Assembly (NCBI RefSeq): GCF_905171775.1
Contig: NC_053500.1
Location: forward strand, 125,499,640-125,563,639
From: Rana temporaria
Lineage: Eukaryota; Chordata; Amphibia; Anura; Ranidae
DNA length: 64,000 bases
Direction: 5' to 3'
The position numbers and the translations under genes are program-made. Under the pieces are notes generated by a model that did no database searches, was not told where the DNA came from, and saw only the letters and a list, made by a program, of their open reading frames with translations. Positions 55,572-64,000 of the stretch are shown piece after piece; position 1 is the first letter of the stretch, and every line of letters begins with the position of its first letter.

Positions 55572-55911
55572 AGGGGTTGTAAAGGTTTGTTTTTTTATTT
55601 TCTAAATAGGTTCATTTAAGCTAGTGCATTGTTGGGTCACTTACCTTTTCCTTCCATTTTTTTTTCCTTTGTCTGAATTTCTCACTTCCTGTTTCTCCTC
55701 AGTAAGCTGTTCTGGCTGACTAACCCCCAGCCAGAACGGCTCGGATAATGGTGGAAAGCTTACTGAGGAGAAACAGGAAGTGAGAAATTCAGACAAAGAA
55801 AAAAAAAACATTTAGTAGGGAAATGAAAGGAAAAGGTAAGTGAACCAACAATGCACTAGCTTAAAGAAACCTATTTAGAAAATAAAAAACAAACCTTTAC
55901 AACGCCTTTAA
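55568..55911. mobile_element. Family F hairpin, middle of a TTAA chain
   Basis: TTAAAGGGGTTGTAAAGGTT to AACCTTTACAACGCCTTTAA. Arms pair closely (CTCACTTCCTGTTTCTCCTC and inverse). The terminal motif TTAAAGGGG fits the TTAAAGGRR ends described for T2/Kolobok elements of Xenopus. Confidence 0.9.
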
Positions 55912-56556
55912 CCACTTCAATACCGCACATAGACATATGACGTCCACAAAGGGGATCTCCCATCCTGGGTGGACGTCATATGACGTCCTGTACTTTGTGC
56001 GGTGATATCTGAATGATGCCTGCTGCTAGAGGCATCATTCAGATATCATTGTGTTCCGGCGGCGATCCTGCGCATCATAAGAACGATCATAGCGGCGTTC
56101 CACCGCTTGATCGTTCTTGTAGGCGGCGGCGGGAGGGGACATCCCCCCCACTGCCATCCGGTGCGTCTCCAGGCTCTCCCGTGCCATTGGGGGCCCGGAG
56201 AAAGAATCGCCCAGCGCCGGATAAGAAGCATTGTCGGAGGCCCGGGCGCGATGTGATGACGTCCCACCCGGGTACCGGAATGTACACAAAGCCGCAATTG
56301 CGGCTAGTAAGCATGGGATCAGTGAATTTTTTTTCACGATCTAATGCTTTCCAGCCTGGAGGAGAGATGCGGGGTCTTATTGACCCCGCATCTCTCTTTA
56401 AAGAGGACCTGTCACACACCTTTCCTATTACAAGGGATGTTTACATTCCTTGTAATAGGAAAAAAAGTAATTGCCAGTTAAAATAGGACAGTGCTAAAAA
56501 GCAAAAAATGCCCTGGTCATAAAGGGGGTAAAACCTTACAGTGGTCAAGTAGTTAA
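55908..56556 (+). mobile_element. Family A element, short subfamily, end of a TTAA chain
   Basis: TTAACCACTTCAATACCGCA to GTCAAGTAGTTAA. Inner hairpins around GCATCATTCAGATATCA and CTTGTAATAGG. Confidence 0.82.
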
Positions 56557-56573
56557 AGGATACCGCCACAAAA

Positions 56574-56576
<3 letters not shown>

Positions 56577-56620
<44 letters not shown>
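56577..56620. repeat. TA microsatellite
   Basis: About 20 TA dinucleotides between the A element and the CTCGAGTATAAGCC element. Confidence 0.9.
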
Positions 56621-56622
<2 letters not shown>

Positions 56623-56627
56623 GTATA

Positions 56628-57204
56628 TCGTATATACTCGAGTATAAGCCGACCCAAATAAAAGCTGAGGCATCTAATTTCACCACAAAAAACGGTGAAA
56701 GCGTATTGACTCGAGTATAAGCCTAGGGTGTCCATCTGCATGCCTCACTGTGTCCATGACTAGACTGACATTTAACATGAGAGTCTATGGAAGGGGTGCC
56801 CAGCTTTAAATCGGTCCTCTCCAGCCATAGGTTCCCCAGACAAACTTTGCACACTTGTAGAGGAAGAATGGTGCTACGTATGTGCCAAGTTCCGGGTCCA
56901 GGGGACCTACGGCCGGCCGGTTCCGGGTCCCCAAATTCACCAGAGAAATTACCATTTAACATGGGAGTCTATGGAAGGGGTGCCCAGCTTTGAAATATCG
57001 GTGCTCCCCAGCCATAGGTTCCCCAGACAACAAACTTTGCACACTTGTAGAGGAAGAGTGGGGCTATATGTATGCTGGCCGGTCCCGGGTCCCAAAATTC
57101 CGGGAGATCAGGCGCAAAAAGGTGACAAGTATAAGCCGAGGGGGGCATTTTCAGCACAAAAAAATGTGCTGAAAAACTCGGCTTATACTCGAGTATATAC
57201 GGTA
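56628..57204. mobile_element. CTCGAGTATAAGCC-ended element
   Basis: CGTATATACTCGAGTATAAG on the left; GGCTTATACTCGAGTATATA then CGG on the right. Internally a direct duplication of about 180 bp (AGTCTATGGAAGGGGTGCCC at 56781 and 56966). Non-coding. Confidence 0.75.
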
Positions 57205-57235
57205 GGTTATCGTTGTTGACCTGATTCTGTAAATG

Positions 57236-58084
57236 TACTTGCCTAGCTGGCCCCCGACTCCCGTGTGTGTGCCCGGCGGGCGCGGTCGCCGCCAGGCACC
57301 CGCGATTGCTTGTTACAGAGCGGGGACCGAGAGCTGTGTGTGTAAACACACAGCTCTCGGTCCTGTCAGGGGAGAAATGCTGATCTTCTGTTCATACAAT
57401 GTATGAACAGAGGATCAGTGTTTCCCCTAGTGAGGCCACCCCTCCTACAGTAAGAACACACCCAGGGACATACTTAACCCCTTCACTGCCAGTGGCATTT
57501 TTATAGTAATCCAATGCATTTTTATAGCACTGATCGCTATAAAAATGCCAATGGTCCCAGAAATGTGTCAAAAGTGTCCGAAGCGTCTGCCATAATGCCG
57601 CAGTACCGAAAAAAAATCGCTGATCGCCGCCATTACTAGTAAAAAAAAATATATTAATAAAAAGGACATAAAAATACCCCCTATTTTGTAAACGCTATAA
57701 CTTTTGCGCAAACCAATCAATAAACGCTTATTGCGATTTTTTTTAACGAAAAATACGTAGAAGAATACGTATCGGCCTAAACTGAGGAAAAAAAATGTTT
57801 TTATATATATTTTGGGGGGATATTTATTATAGCAAAAAGTAAAAAATATTAATTTTTTTCAAAATTGTCGCTCTATTTTTGTTTATAGCGCAAAAAATAA
57901 AAACCGCAGAGGTGATCAAATACCACCAAAAAAAAGCTCTATTTGTGGGAAAAAAAGGACGCCAATTTTGTTTGGGAGCCACGTCGCACGACCGCGCAAT
58001 TGTCAGTTAAAGCGACACAGTCCCGAATCGCAAAAAGTGCTCTGGTCTTTGGGCAGCAATATGGTCCGGGGGTTAAGTGGTTAA
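57236..58084 (-). mobile_element. Family A element, inverted, left end truncated
   Basis: Inverse-order landmarks CGCTGATCGCCGCCATTACT, ACGTATCGGCCTAAACTGAG and CACGACCGCGCAATTGTC, ending GGGGTTAAGTGGTTAA at 58084. Confidence 0.82.
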
Positions 58085-58261
58085 GGAATGATATTTAGAG
58101 CCCAGTCTGATATGCAGCTCACCACAAAAGAAGAATTTTCTCCTTACCACAGGTAACACAATTTCAATGCATCCACTTTGACCCCATATAACCACTGAGC
58201 TCTCTTAGATCAAAATCGCATCTGTAGCACGCTAACCGCAAATGCTAAATACAAATTGTAT

Positions 58262-58577
58262 CTTTCAGGTCTGCCGGCTTTGTTTGTTTTTAATCTCCAT
58301 TTTTTTATTCCTCTTCAAATAGCGCCATTCTTAATTAATTTACATATTCCCCCAATGGGACAGTGTCTGTGTTGAACTCTCCCTCCTATTGCTGCCAAAT
58401 GCGGCTCCCTCTCGCCGCGCAGCGCAAAATCAATAGAAAAACCTCGGCGGCTAATTAGCTTTCCTTCCAAATTGATCTTCTCGTGGTATTTGCCATTCTG
58501 TGAAATGTAAAGTTTGCTCAGCCCGGAAAGAGAAGGGCGTAAATCAGATTAATGTTCCGTTCCCCATCTCACAGGTT
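58262..58577. promoter_or_regulatory. Candidate conserved noncoding element in a VSTM2L intron
   Basis: A non-repetitive island between transposons with the texture of vertebrate conserved noncoding elements: homeodomain-type cores (CTTAATTAATTTACATATTC, GGCTAATTAGC), high complexity, no inverted ends and no long frame. Regulatory status is inference only. Confidence 0.4.
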
Positions 58578-58589
58578 AGTGATTGTCGG

Positions 58590-58765
58590 GATGCTTTTTC
58601 TTTTTTTGAAAATTATTTTTATTTAACATTTTCAATACAACAAAACAGACAAAAACAAAACAACCCAAAATTCCCCCCCTCCCACTTCCCCGTAGTGCAA
58701 TATTCCATAAAGTGTAGGAGTATAAACAAGGATTAGTAGCCCGTACAGCGAATCATCGTTATGCT
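58590..58765. repeat. Possible retroelement 3' end fragment
   Basis: TTTGAAAATTATTTTTATTT then AACATTTTCAATACAACAAA resembles the A-rich/T-rich tail repeat common in vertebrate retroelement copies. Class not assigned. Confidence 0.4.
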
Positions 58766-58779
58766 AAATATGGGCACAC

Positions 58780-59256
58780 TTAAAGTGGAGGTTCACCCTA
58801 AAAACATGTATATACCATTCCATCCAGCATACTTCCGACATGTACAGTTCCCTTTTTTTTTCTCGCTGTACATACCCTCGTATAGCTATTTCCCCCCCCC
58901 AGCTTCCGGGTAGTGGCTCCCGCGGAAGTGGGCGTTCCTATTCAAAGACTAAGTGATTGACGTGATGACAAAAGCTTCCCCCCGGCGCATAAGGCGCGTC
59001 ACCAGTTTCCGAAAGAAGCCGAACTGCGAGTCGGCGCTATACGGCGCCTGCGTACCGACGTTCGGCTTCTTTCGGAAACTGGTGACGCGCATTATGCGCC
59101 GGGGGAAGCTTTTATCATCACGTCAATCACTTAGTCTCTGAATAGGAACGCCCACTTCCGCGGGAGCCACTACCCGGAAGCCGGGGGGGGGGAATAGCTA
59201 TACGGCGGTATGTACAATGGATTGTTACATGTTTTTAGGGTGAACCTCCGTTTTAA
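58780..59256. mobile_element. G-family hairpin, TTAA bounded
   Basis: TTAAAGTGGAGGTTCACCCT to AGGGTGAACCTCCGTTTTAA. Long near-perfect arms (GACTAAGTGATTGACGTGAT and inverse; CCAGTTTCCGAAAGAAGCCG and inverse). Confidence 0.88.
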
Positions 59257-59314
59257 ACAATAAGGCTTTGGTCAGGACTAAAACTTCAACCTACATAGTT
59301 GACAGAACGTCCAA

Positions 59315-59935
59315 TTAACCACTTCAGTCCCGGAAGAATTGGCTGTCCAATTACCAGGCCATTTTTTGCGATTCTGCACTCCGTCGCTTTATCTGACAAT
59401 TGCACGGTCGTGCGACGTGGCACCCAAACACAATTGACGTCCCTTTTCCCCCCACAAATAGAGATTTCTTTTGGTGGTATTTGATCACTCCTGCAGTTAT
59501 TATTTTTTGCGCAAAAAAACAAAAAAAACTGACAATTTAGAAAAAAAAACATAATTTTTTTACTTTCTGCTATAAAACATATCCAATAAAAAAAATAAAA
59601 AAATAAATAGATTTTCTTCATCAATTTAGGCCAATATGTATTCTGCTACATATTTTTGGTAAAAATAAAAATACCAATAAGCGTGTATTGATTGGTTTGC
59701 ACAAAAGTTATAGCGTCTACAAAATAGGGGATAGATTTTTGGAATTTTTATTTATTTATTACTAATGGTGGCGATCAACAAGTTATTGCGCGACTGCAAT
59801 ATTGTGATAGACAAATCGGACACCTAACTGACAGTGCTCAGTGATCAGTACTAAAAAATATGCACTGTCACTGTACTAATAAAACTGTCAGGAAAGGTGT
59901 TAACATCAGGGGCGATCAAAGGTTCAAACGTGTTC
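59315..59935 (+). mobile_element. Family A element, right end lost near VSTM2L exon
   Basis: TTAACCACTTCAGTCCCGGA through AATAGAGATTTCTTTTGGTG and TAATGGTGGCGATCAACAAG to about 59935. It is more diverged than other copies. It ends only about 35 bp from the splice donor of the 48-nt VSTM2L exon. Confidence 0.75.
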
Positions 59936-59974
59936 CCTGTGTTACAAGTGGGTTTGTAGATTGCTGATACTCAC

Positions 59975-60022
59975 ACTTATCTTGGTGGCTCCTTTCTCTT
60001 GGGTTGCCTGGGGAGATTTCAC
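59975..60022 (-). CDS. VSTM2L: VSTM2L 48-nt internal exon
   Basis: Minus strand: acceptor TGTTACAG upstream (60023-60030), exon GTGAAATCTCCCCAGG ... ATAAGT, donor GTGAGT at 59974-59969. It encodes VKSPQATQEKGATKIS, phase 0 on both sides, joining directly to VVKVFGSN in the last exon. This corresponds to the small exon coding the segment before the E strand of the V-set domain (xxxEATKIS-VVKV in human). The rest of the V-set domain and the signal peptide lie beyond the right edge of the window or were not recognised. Confidence 0.85.
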
Positions 60023-60301
60023 CTGTAACACATCAAAGACAAAACACAATGATAAAAGTCCAATGATGAGATTATTGGCCCATCCAGGAGCGTAACGCTG
60101 ACCTAAGACATCAGAGAAATATCGGCAATATGGCACACATAGTCCCCACTGTCTTGCAATATCTTTTGGAGGTTTTCTCCCCTGACCTGGAGCTCCATTC
60201 ATCCCAGTCCCAATCACAGTACTGTCCCCAATGCTTCCATCTGCTTTTCACTCCAGAAGCACTTAGCCATCTTTATTCAAACATCATCCAGCGTCAGCAC
60301 T

Positions 60302-60354
60302 AGGGGTTGTCCTGATACCACTTTTTTAAGAACGAGTACAAGTACCAATACTTT
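60302..60354. mobile_element. hAT end fragment related to 687-1915
   Basis: TAGGGGTTGTCCTGATACCA followed by AACGAGTACAAGTACC matches the end of the element at 687-1915. Truncated by a C-type element. Confidence 0.6.
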
Positions 60355-60730
60355 CGAACATGCTCTAATTTTTCACGTCGTTTTTTACGTCGTAAAAATT
60401 GGTCGTGTGTGGGCTTTTACGACCTGAAAAAACCGCACATGCTCAGAAGCAAATTATGAGACGGGAGCGCTCGTTCTGGTAAAACTAGCGTTCGTAATGG
60501 AGTAAGCACATTCATCACACTGTAACAGACAGAAAAGCGCGAATCATCTTTTACTAACACGGAATCAGCTAAAGCAGCCCAAAGGGTGGCGCCATCCGCA
60601 TGGAACTTCCCCGTGCCGTCGTGTTGTACGTCACCGCGCTTTGCTAGAGCATTTTTTTTTTTCCGCGATCGTGTGTAGGAAACGTCGTTTTAATGATCGG
60701 GTTGAAAAAAACTTTGTTTTTTCTAGACCC
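60355..60730. mobile_element. Family C-like hairpin, diverged
   Basis: ACGTCGTAAAAATTGGTCGTGTG on the left (first 20: ACGTCGTAAAAATTGGTCGT) and GCGATCGTGTGTAGGAAACG then ACGTCGTTTTAATGATCGG-like sequence on the right. Ends are imperfect. Confidence 0.5.
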
Positions 60731-61877
60731 TTAACCACTTCCATACAGGGCACTTACGTACCTTCCCGCCCAAGCCAATTTTCAGCTTTCAGCACTGTCG
60801 CAATTTGAATGGCAATTGCGCGGTCATGCTACACTGTACCCAAACAAAATTGGCGTCCTTTTTTCCCCACAAATAGAGCTTTCTTTTGGTGGTATTTGAT
60901 CACCTCTGCGATTTTTTTTTTTGCGCAACAACTAAAAAAAGACCGAAAATTTTGAAAAAAATTAAGTTTTTAATTTTTTTCTGTAATTTTTTGTAAATAA
61001 GTACGTTTTCTCTTTCAATTACGGGCACTGATATGGTGGCACTGATGGGCATCGACAAGGTAGTACTGACGGGCACAGATGAGGTGGCACTGATTGGCGG
61101 CACTGGTATGCGGCACTGATGGGCACACATAGGCGGCACTCATGGGCACACATGGGCGGCACTCATGGGCACTCATGGGCGGCACTGATGGGCACTCATG
61201 GGCGGCACAGATGGGCACTCATGGGCGGCACAGATGGGCACTCATGGGCGGCACAGATGGGCACTCATGGGCGGCACAGATGGGCACTGTGGGGCGTCAC
61301 TGATGGACACTGTGGGGCGGCACTGATTTACTTGTTGCCAGTCAGTGCCCATTTGTGGGCACTGATTGGCATTTTTTTTTTTGCATCTTTTTTTTTCCCA
61401 TTTTTTTTTTTTTTTTCAGATTTTTATTTTTTGGACTTTTTTTTCCCATTTTTTTTTTGTTGTGCCCTTCCCTGGTGGGCATCCCTGGTGGTCCATGTGG
61501 CGATCCGAGGGGGGGCTGCGCTGATAAACAATCAGCGCGAACCCCCCCTGTCAGGAGAGCCGCCGATCGGCTCTCCTCTACTCGCGTCTGTCAGACGCGA
61601 GTGAGGAAGAGCCATCGACGGCTCTTCCTGTTTACATCGTGATCAGCCGTGGTTGGACACGGCTGATCACGTGGTAAAGAGTCTCCGTGAGAGACTCTTT
61701 ACCGAGATCGGTGTTGCGGGGTGTCAGACTGACACCCCGCAACAACGATCGGCGCGATGCGCGCCCCCGGGGGCGCGCAGCGGCTGAGAATCCTGAGGAC
61801 GTAATATGACGTCCAGTCAGGATTCTACAACCACTTTGCCGACGTCAATTTGTCATTGGCGGGCGGCAAGTGGTTAA
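60731..61877 (+). mobile_element. Family A element with internal 23-bp minisatellite
   Basis: TTAACCACTTCCATACAGGG to GCAAGTGGTTAA. Between 61120 and 61325 a 23-bp unit (GCACTCATGGGCGGCACAGA plus TGG) is repeated about 8 times. The 3' part has the GATCAGCCGTGGTTGGACAC hairpin. Confidence 0.85.
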
Positions 61878-61884
61878 AAACGTT

Positions 61885-63059
61885 GGGCCAGATTCACAGA
61901 ATAAGTACGCCGGAGTATCTGCTGATACTCCGGCGTACTTTCAAATTTGCCGCGTCGTATCTTAATTTGTAATTCACAAACAAGATATGACGGCATTTGG
62001 CTAAGATCCGACAGGCTTCGTACGCCTTCGGATCTTAGGATGCAATACTTCGGCCGCCGCTTGGTGGAGATCGCGTCGTTTTCCGCGTCGGATATGCTAA
62101 TTAGCTGTTTACGGCGATCCACGAAGGTACGCACGTTCGTCGCATTCTCTTACGTCGTCGCTAGTTGGCTTTTCGCGTCGCAAAGTTATGGCTGCTATTG
62201 AGGTGGTGTAACAATAGACAGCCCATGTTAAAGTATGGCCGTCGTTCCCGCGTCGAATTTCAATTTTTTTTTTTTTGCGTAAGTCGTCCGGGAATACAAA
62301 AGTACGTTACGCACGTCGCCATTCAAAACATTACGTCGGGGCGACGTCATTTCGCGCAAAGCACGGCAGGAAATTTCAAAACGGAGCATGCGCAGTACGT
62401 TCGGCGCAGGAACGCGCCTAATTTAAATGGTCCCCGCCCCATTTGAATTACGCGGGCTTGCGCCGGACGGCTTTACGCTACGCCGCCGCAAGTTTACACG
62501 CAAGTGCTTTGTGAATCAAGCACTTACGATGAAAACTTGCGGCGGAGTAACGTAAAATTAGCTATTTCCGACGATCCACGAACGTACGCACGGCCGTCGC
62601 ATTTTTTTACGTCGTTTCCGTTCGGCTTTTTCCGGCGTATAGTTAAAGCTGCTATATGGTGGCGTACTCAATGTTAAGTATGGCCGTCCTTCCCGCGTAA
62701 AATTTAGAAAATTTTACGTTGTTTGCGTAAGTCGTCCGTGAATGGGGCTGGAGGCCATTTACGTTCACGTCGAAAACAATGACGTCCTTGCGACGTCATT
62801 TAGAGCAATGCACCCTGGGAGTTTTTACGGACGGCGCATGCGCAGTTCGTTCGGCGCGGGGACGCACTTCATTTAAATGAAACACGCCACCTGACCCGCC
62901 GATTTTGAATTCCGCGCCCTTACGCTGTGAGAGATACGCTACGCCGCCGTAACTTACATCGCAAATTTGTTGAGGATTCAAACCAAAGCTAAGTAAGTTA
63001 CGATGGCGTAGCGTATCTTAGATACGCTGCGCCGGTGCAGATCTTTGTGGATCTGCCCC
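61885..63059. mobile_element. Composite of two family B hairpins
   Basis: Starts GGGCCAGATTCACAGAATAA. At about 62553 the first element breaks off, and a second, 5'-truncated B copy (AATTAGCTATTTCCGACGAT ...) runs to TTTGTGGATCTGCCCC at 63059. Two centre motifs (GGAGCATGCGCAGTACGTTC, GGCGCATGCGCAGTTCGTTC) confirm two copies. Confidence 0.78.
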
Positions 63060-63071
63060 GTTCTCTTTCTA

Positions 63072-63190
63072 AGTCCGTCGGAATTTCCGACGGAAAAAGT
63101 CCAATGGGGCACACACACGGTTGGAAAATATCAGATGAAAAAATTCCGTCTTTTTTCATCGGAAATTCTGACCATGTGTACGCGGCAGTA
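63072..63190. mobile_element. Short C-like hairpin
   Basis: AGTCCGTCGGAATTTCCGAC near the left and CGGAAATTCTGACCATGTGT near the right, with GGCACACACACGG inside. A small MITE. Confidence 0.5.
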
Positions 63191-63347
63191 GAGGCTCCTC
63201 TCTTCTTTTTTATACTCAGTTGTGACATGACGCTACTCTTATATCAAGACATCGCTTGTATATCAAGGCAACATTGATTAAAACATTTTGCTTGTCTTGC
63301 AAAACGCTCTCAGACCAAGTTACTCTCAAACCAAGGTTTTACTGTAC
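63191..63347 (-). mobile_element. Tigger-like terminal fragment
   Basis: On the minus strand, CAGTAAAACCTTGGTTTGAG then AGTAACTTGGTCTGAGAGCG and TTTTGCAAGACAAGC: a typical Tigger/pogo 5' end, truncated. Confidence 0.7.
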
Positions 63348-64000
63348 ATGTTTTATAATCTGTATCAGTATCTTAAAGAATATTTTAAGCGTTAAATAAT
63401 AGATATCATTGTGTACTTAGAATATTATCTGTGTACGTTCAAAGCAATTTAAAATGTTTCTATATATATAGTAACATGCACTGCTAAGCAACAGAAGACA
63501 AGATACATCCAAGGTTGGTGACCGGCTGAATAGAATATAATAAAACCGTTATTACTTCTGATTTTATTTGCAACCAAACCATTACGCGATTTTTCTTCTT
63601 CAATTTATACTTTGCAGAAAAGCTTTTATATTTGTTGATCGGAGGAATTTTGCTTTTATGTGACCTCAAGGCTTTTTACTACATTTACGATTATGCACAT
63701 GAATCTGCGAATCTGCGGACATGAATTGGAAATTAGCGTTCATCTGTGAATTAGACTATATAGGGTAGGTTTGATTTGCTGGTACAGTATGAGAAAAATC
63801 CATCTAATTTCGTGTGCACCAGCCAGTGGTACCTAAGCTACATGTGGCTCAGAGCGTCCTTTGAAGTGGCTTGGATCCTCTTCTTTATGGGAGCTTGGGA
63901 TCTGTAGTCTGTTGCATTTAATATTTCCAAAAAACTTGCAACCACACAGAAGGCTGTCAATGTCTGGAGTTCATAAAACTTTTATTTCAAAGGCTTAAAG
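63348..64000. other. VSTM2L intron or upstream region, no recognised feature
   Basis: AT-rich, apparently single-copy sequence with a short TATATATA run near 63462. No exon of the missing V-set half was recognised. Confidence 0.4.

Noticed and set aside
54602..56556. Possible microRNA or structured RNA genes in the long hairpins
   Set aside because: The hairpins are repeat-family MITEs with arms of hundreds of bases. Without small-RNA data nothing supports a specific RNA gene.

Overview
This window is vertebrate nuclear DNA, most likely from a frog and probably a ranid. The three genes are vertebrate orthologues with introns. The rest is dominated by hundreds-of-bp hairpin DNA transposons (MITEs) of the kind that fill large anuran genomes. 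The organism call is an inference from gene identity and repeat style. No bacterial, viral, CRISPR or tRNA/rRNA feature was seen.

Three genes can be read directly. (1) RPRD1B, minus strand: only coding exon 1 (8995-9145) is present, and its intron 1 runs off the left edge. (2) TTI1, plus strand: a 5' UTR exon ends at about 9359, and seven coding exons lie between 13401 and 42089. All splice phases agree and the joined frame gives about 1030 codons plus stop. (3) VSTM2L, minus strand: its last coding exon (53708-53983) and a 48-nt internal exon (59975-60022) are present, with the remaining exons beyond the right edge. RPRD1B and TTI1 are head-to-head across a GC-rich promoter of about 200 bp. 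TTI1 and VSTM2L are tail-to-tail. This matches the VSTM2L-TTI1-RPRD1B order known from human chromosome 20.

The remaining sequence is almost all mobile elements. Family names used here: A = hairpins bounded by TTAA-CCACTT...AAGTGG-TTAA (about 0.65-1.2 kb); B = Harbinger-like hairpins starting GGGCCAGATTC (about 0.7 kb); C = hairpins with ends like GTACACACGACCG; D = hairpins starting GGCTGCATTCACACC; E = 185-bp hAT MITE starting CAGTGTTTCTCAAC; F = TTAA-AGGGGTTGTAAAGG hairpins (T2/Kolobok-like ends); G = TTAA-AGCGGAGGTTCACC hairpins; H = 215-bp hAT MITE starting TAAGGATGAGCTC; M = GGCCCCTTTCACAC hairpins; P/N = TTAA-bounded hairpins with AGYGGAGTTCC or AGTGGATGTAAAC ends. There are also two Tc1 remnants, a Tigger-like element, a short LINE tail, several hAT elements with internal minisatellites, and long TA tracts.

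Layout: 1-8994 is RPRD1B intron 1 (minisatellites, hAT, A, F, LINE, H-type array). 8995-9359 is the RPRD1B exon and shared promoter. 9360-13380 is the TTI1 5' intron. 13401-42089 holds the TTI1 coding exons and introns full of A, B, F and hAT elements. 42090-49600 is TTI1 downstream sequence with a 1.6-kb nested palindrome and a multiply nested F element. 49680-53707 is probably VSTM2L 3' UTR carrying B, Tigger-like and hAT insertions. 53708-64000 is VSTM2L with intronic A, F, G and B elements and one candidate conserved noncoding element.

Functionally, the host genes are unrelated. TTI1 is a TTT-complex co-chaperone factor for PIKK kinases, RPRD1B is an RNA polymerase II CTD-binding protein, and VSTM2L is an Ig V-set protein. 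I found no undescribed multi-gene system. The notable material is the nested transposon architecture, which can be dated by target-site duplications and by empty sites present inside the same window.
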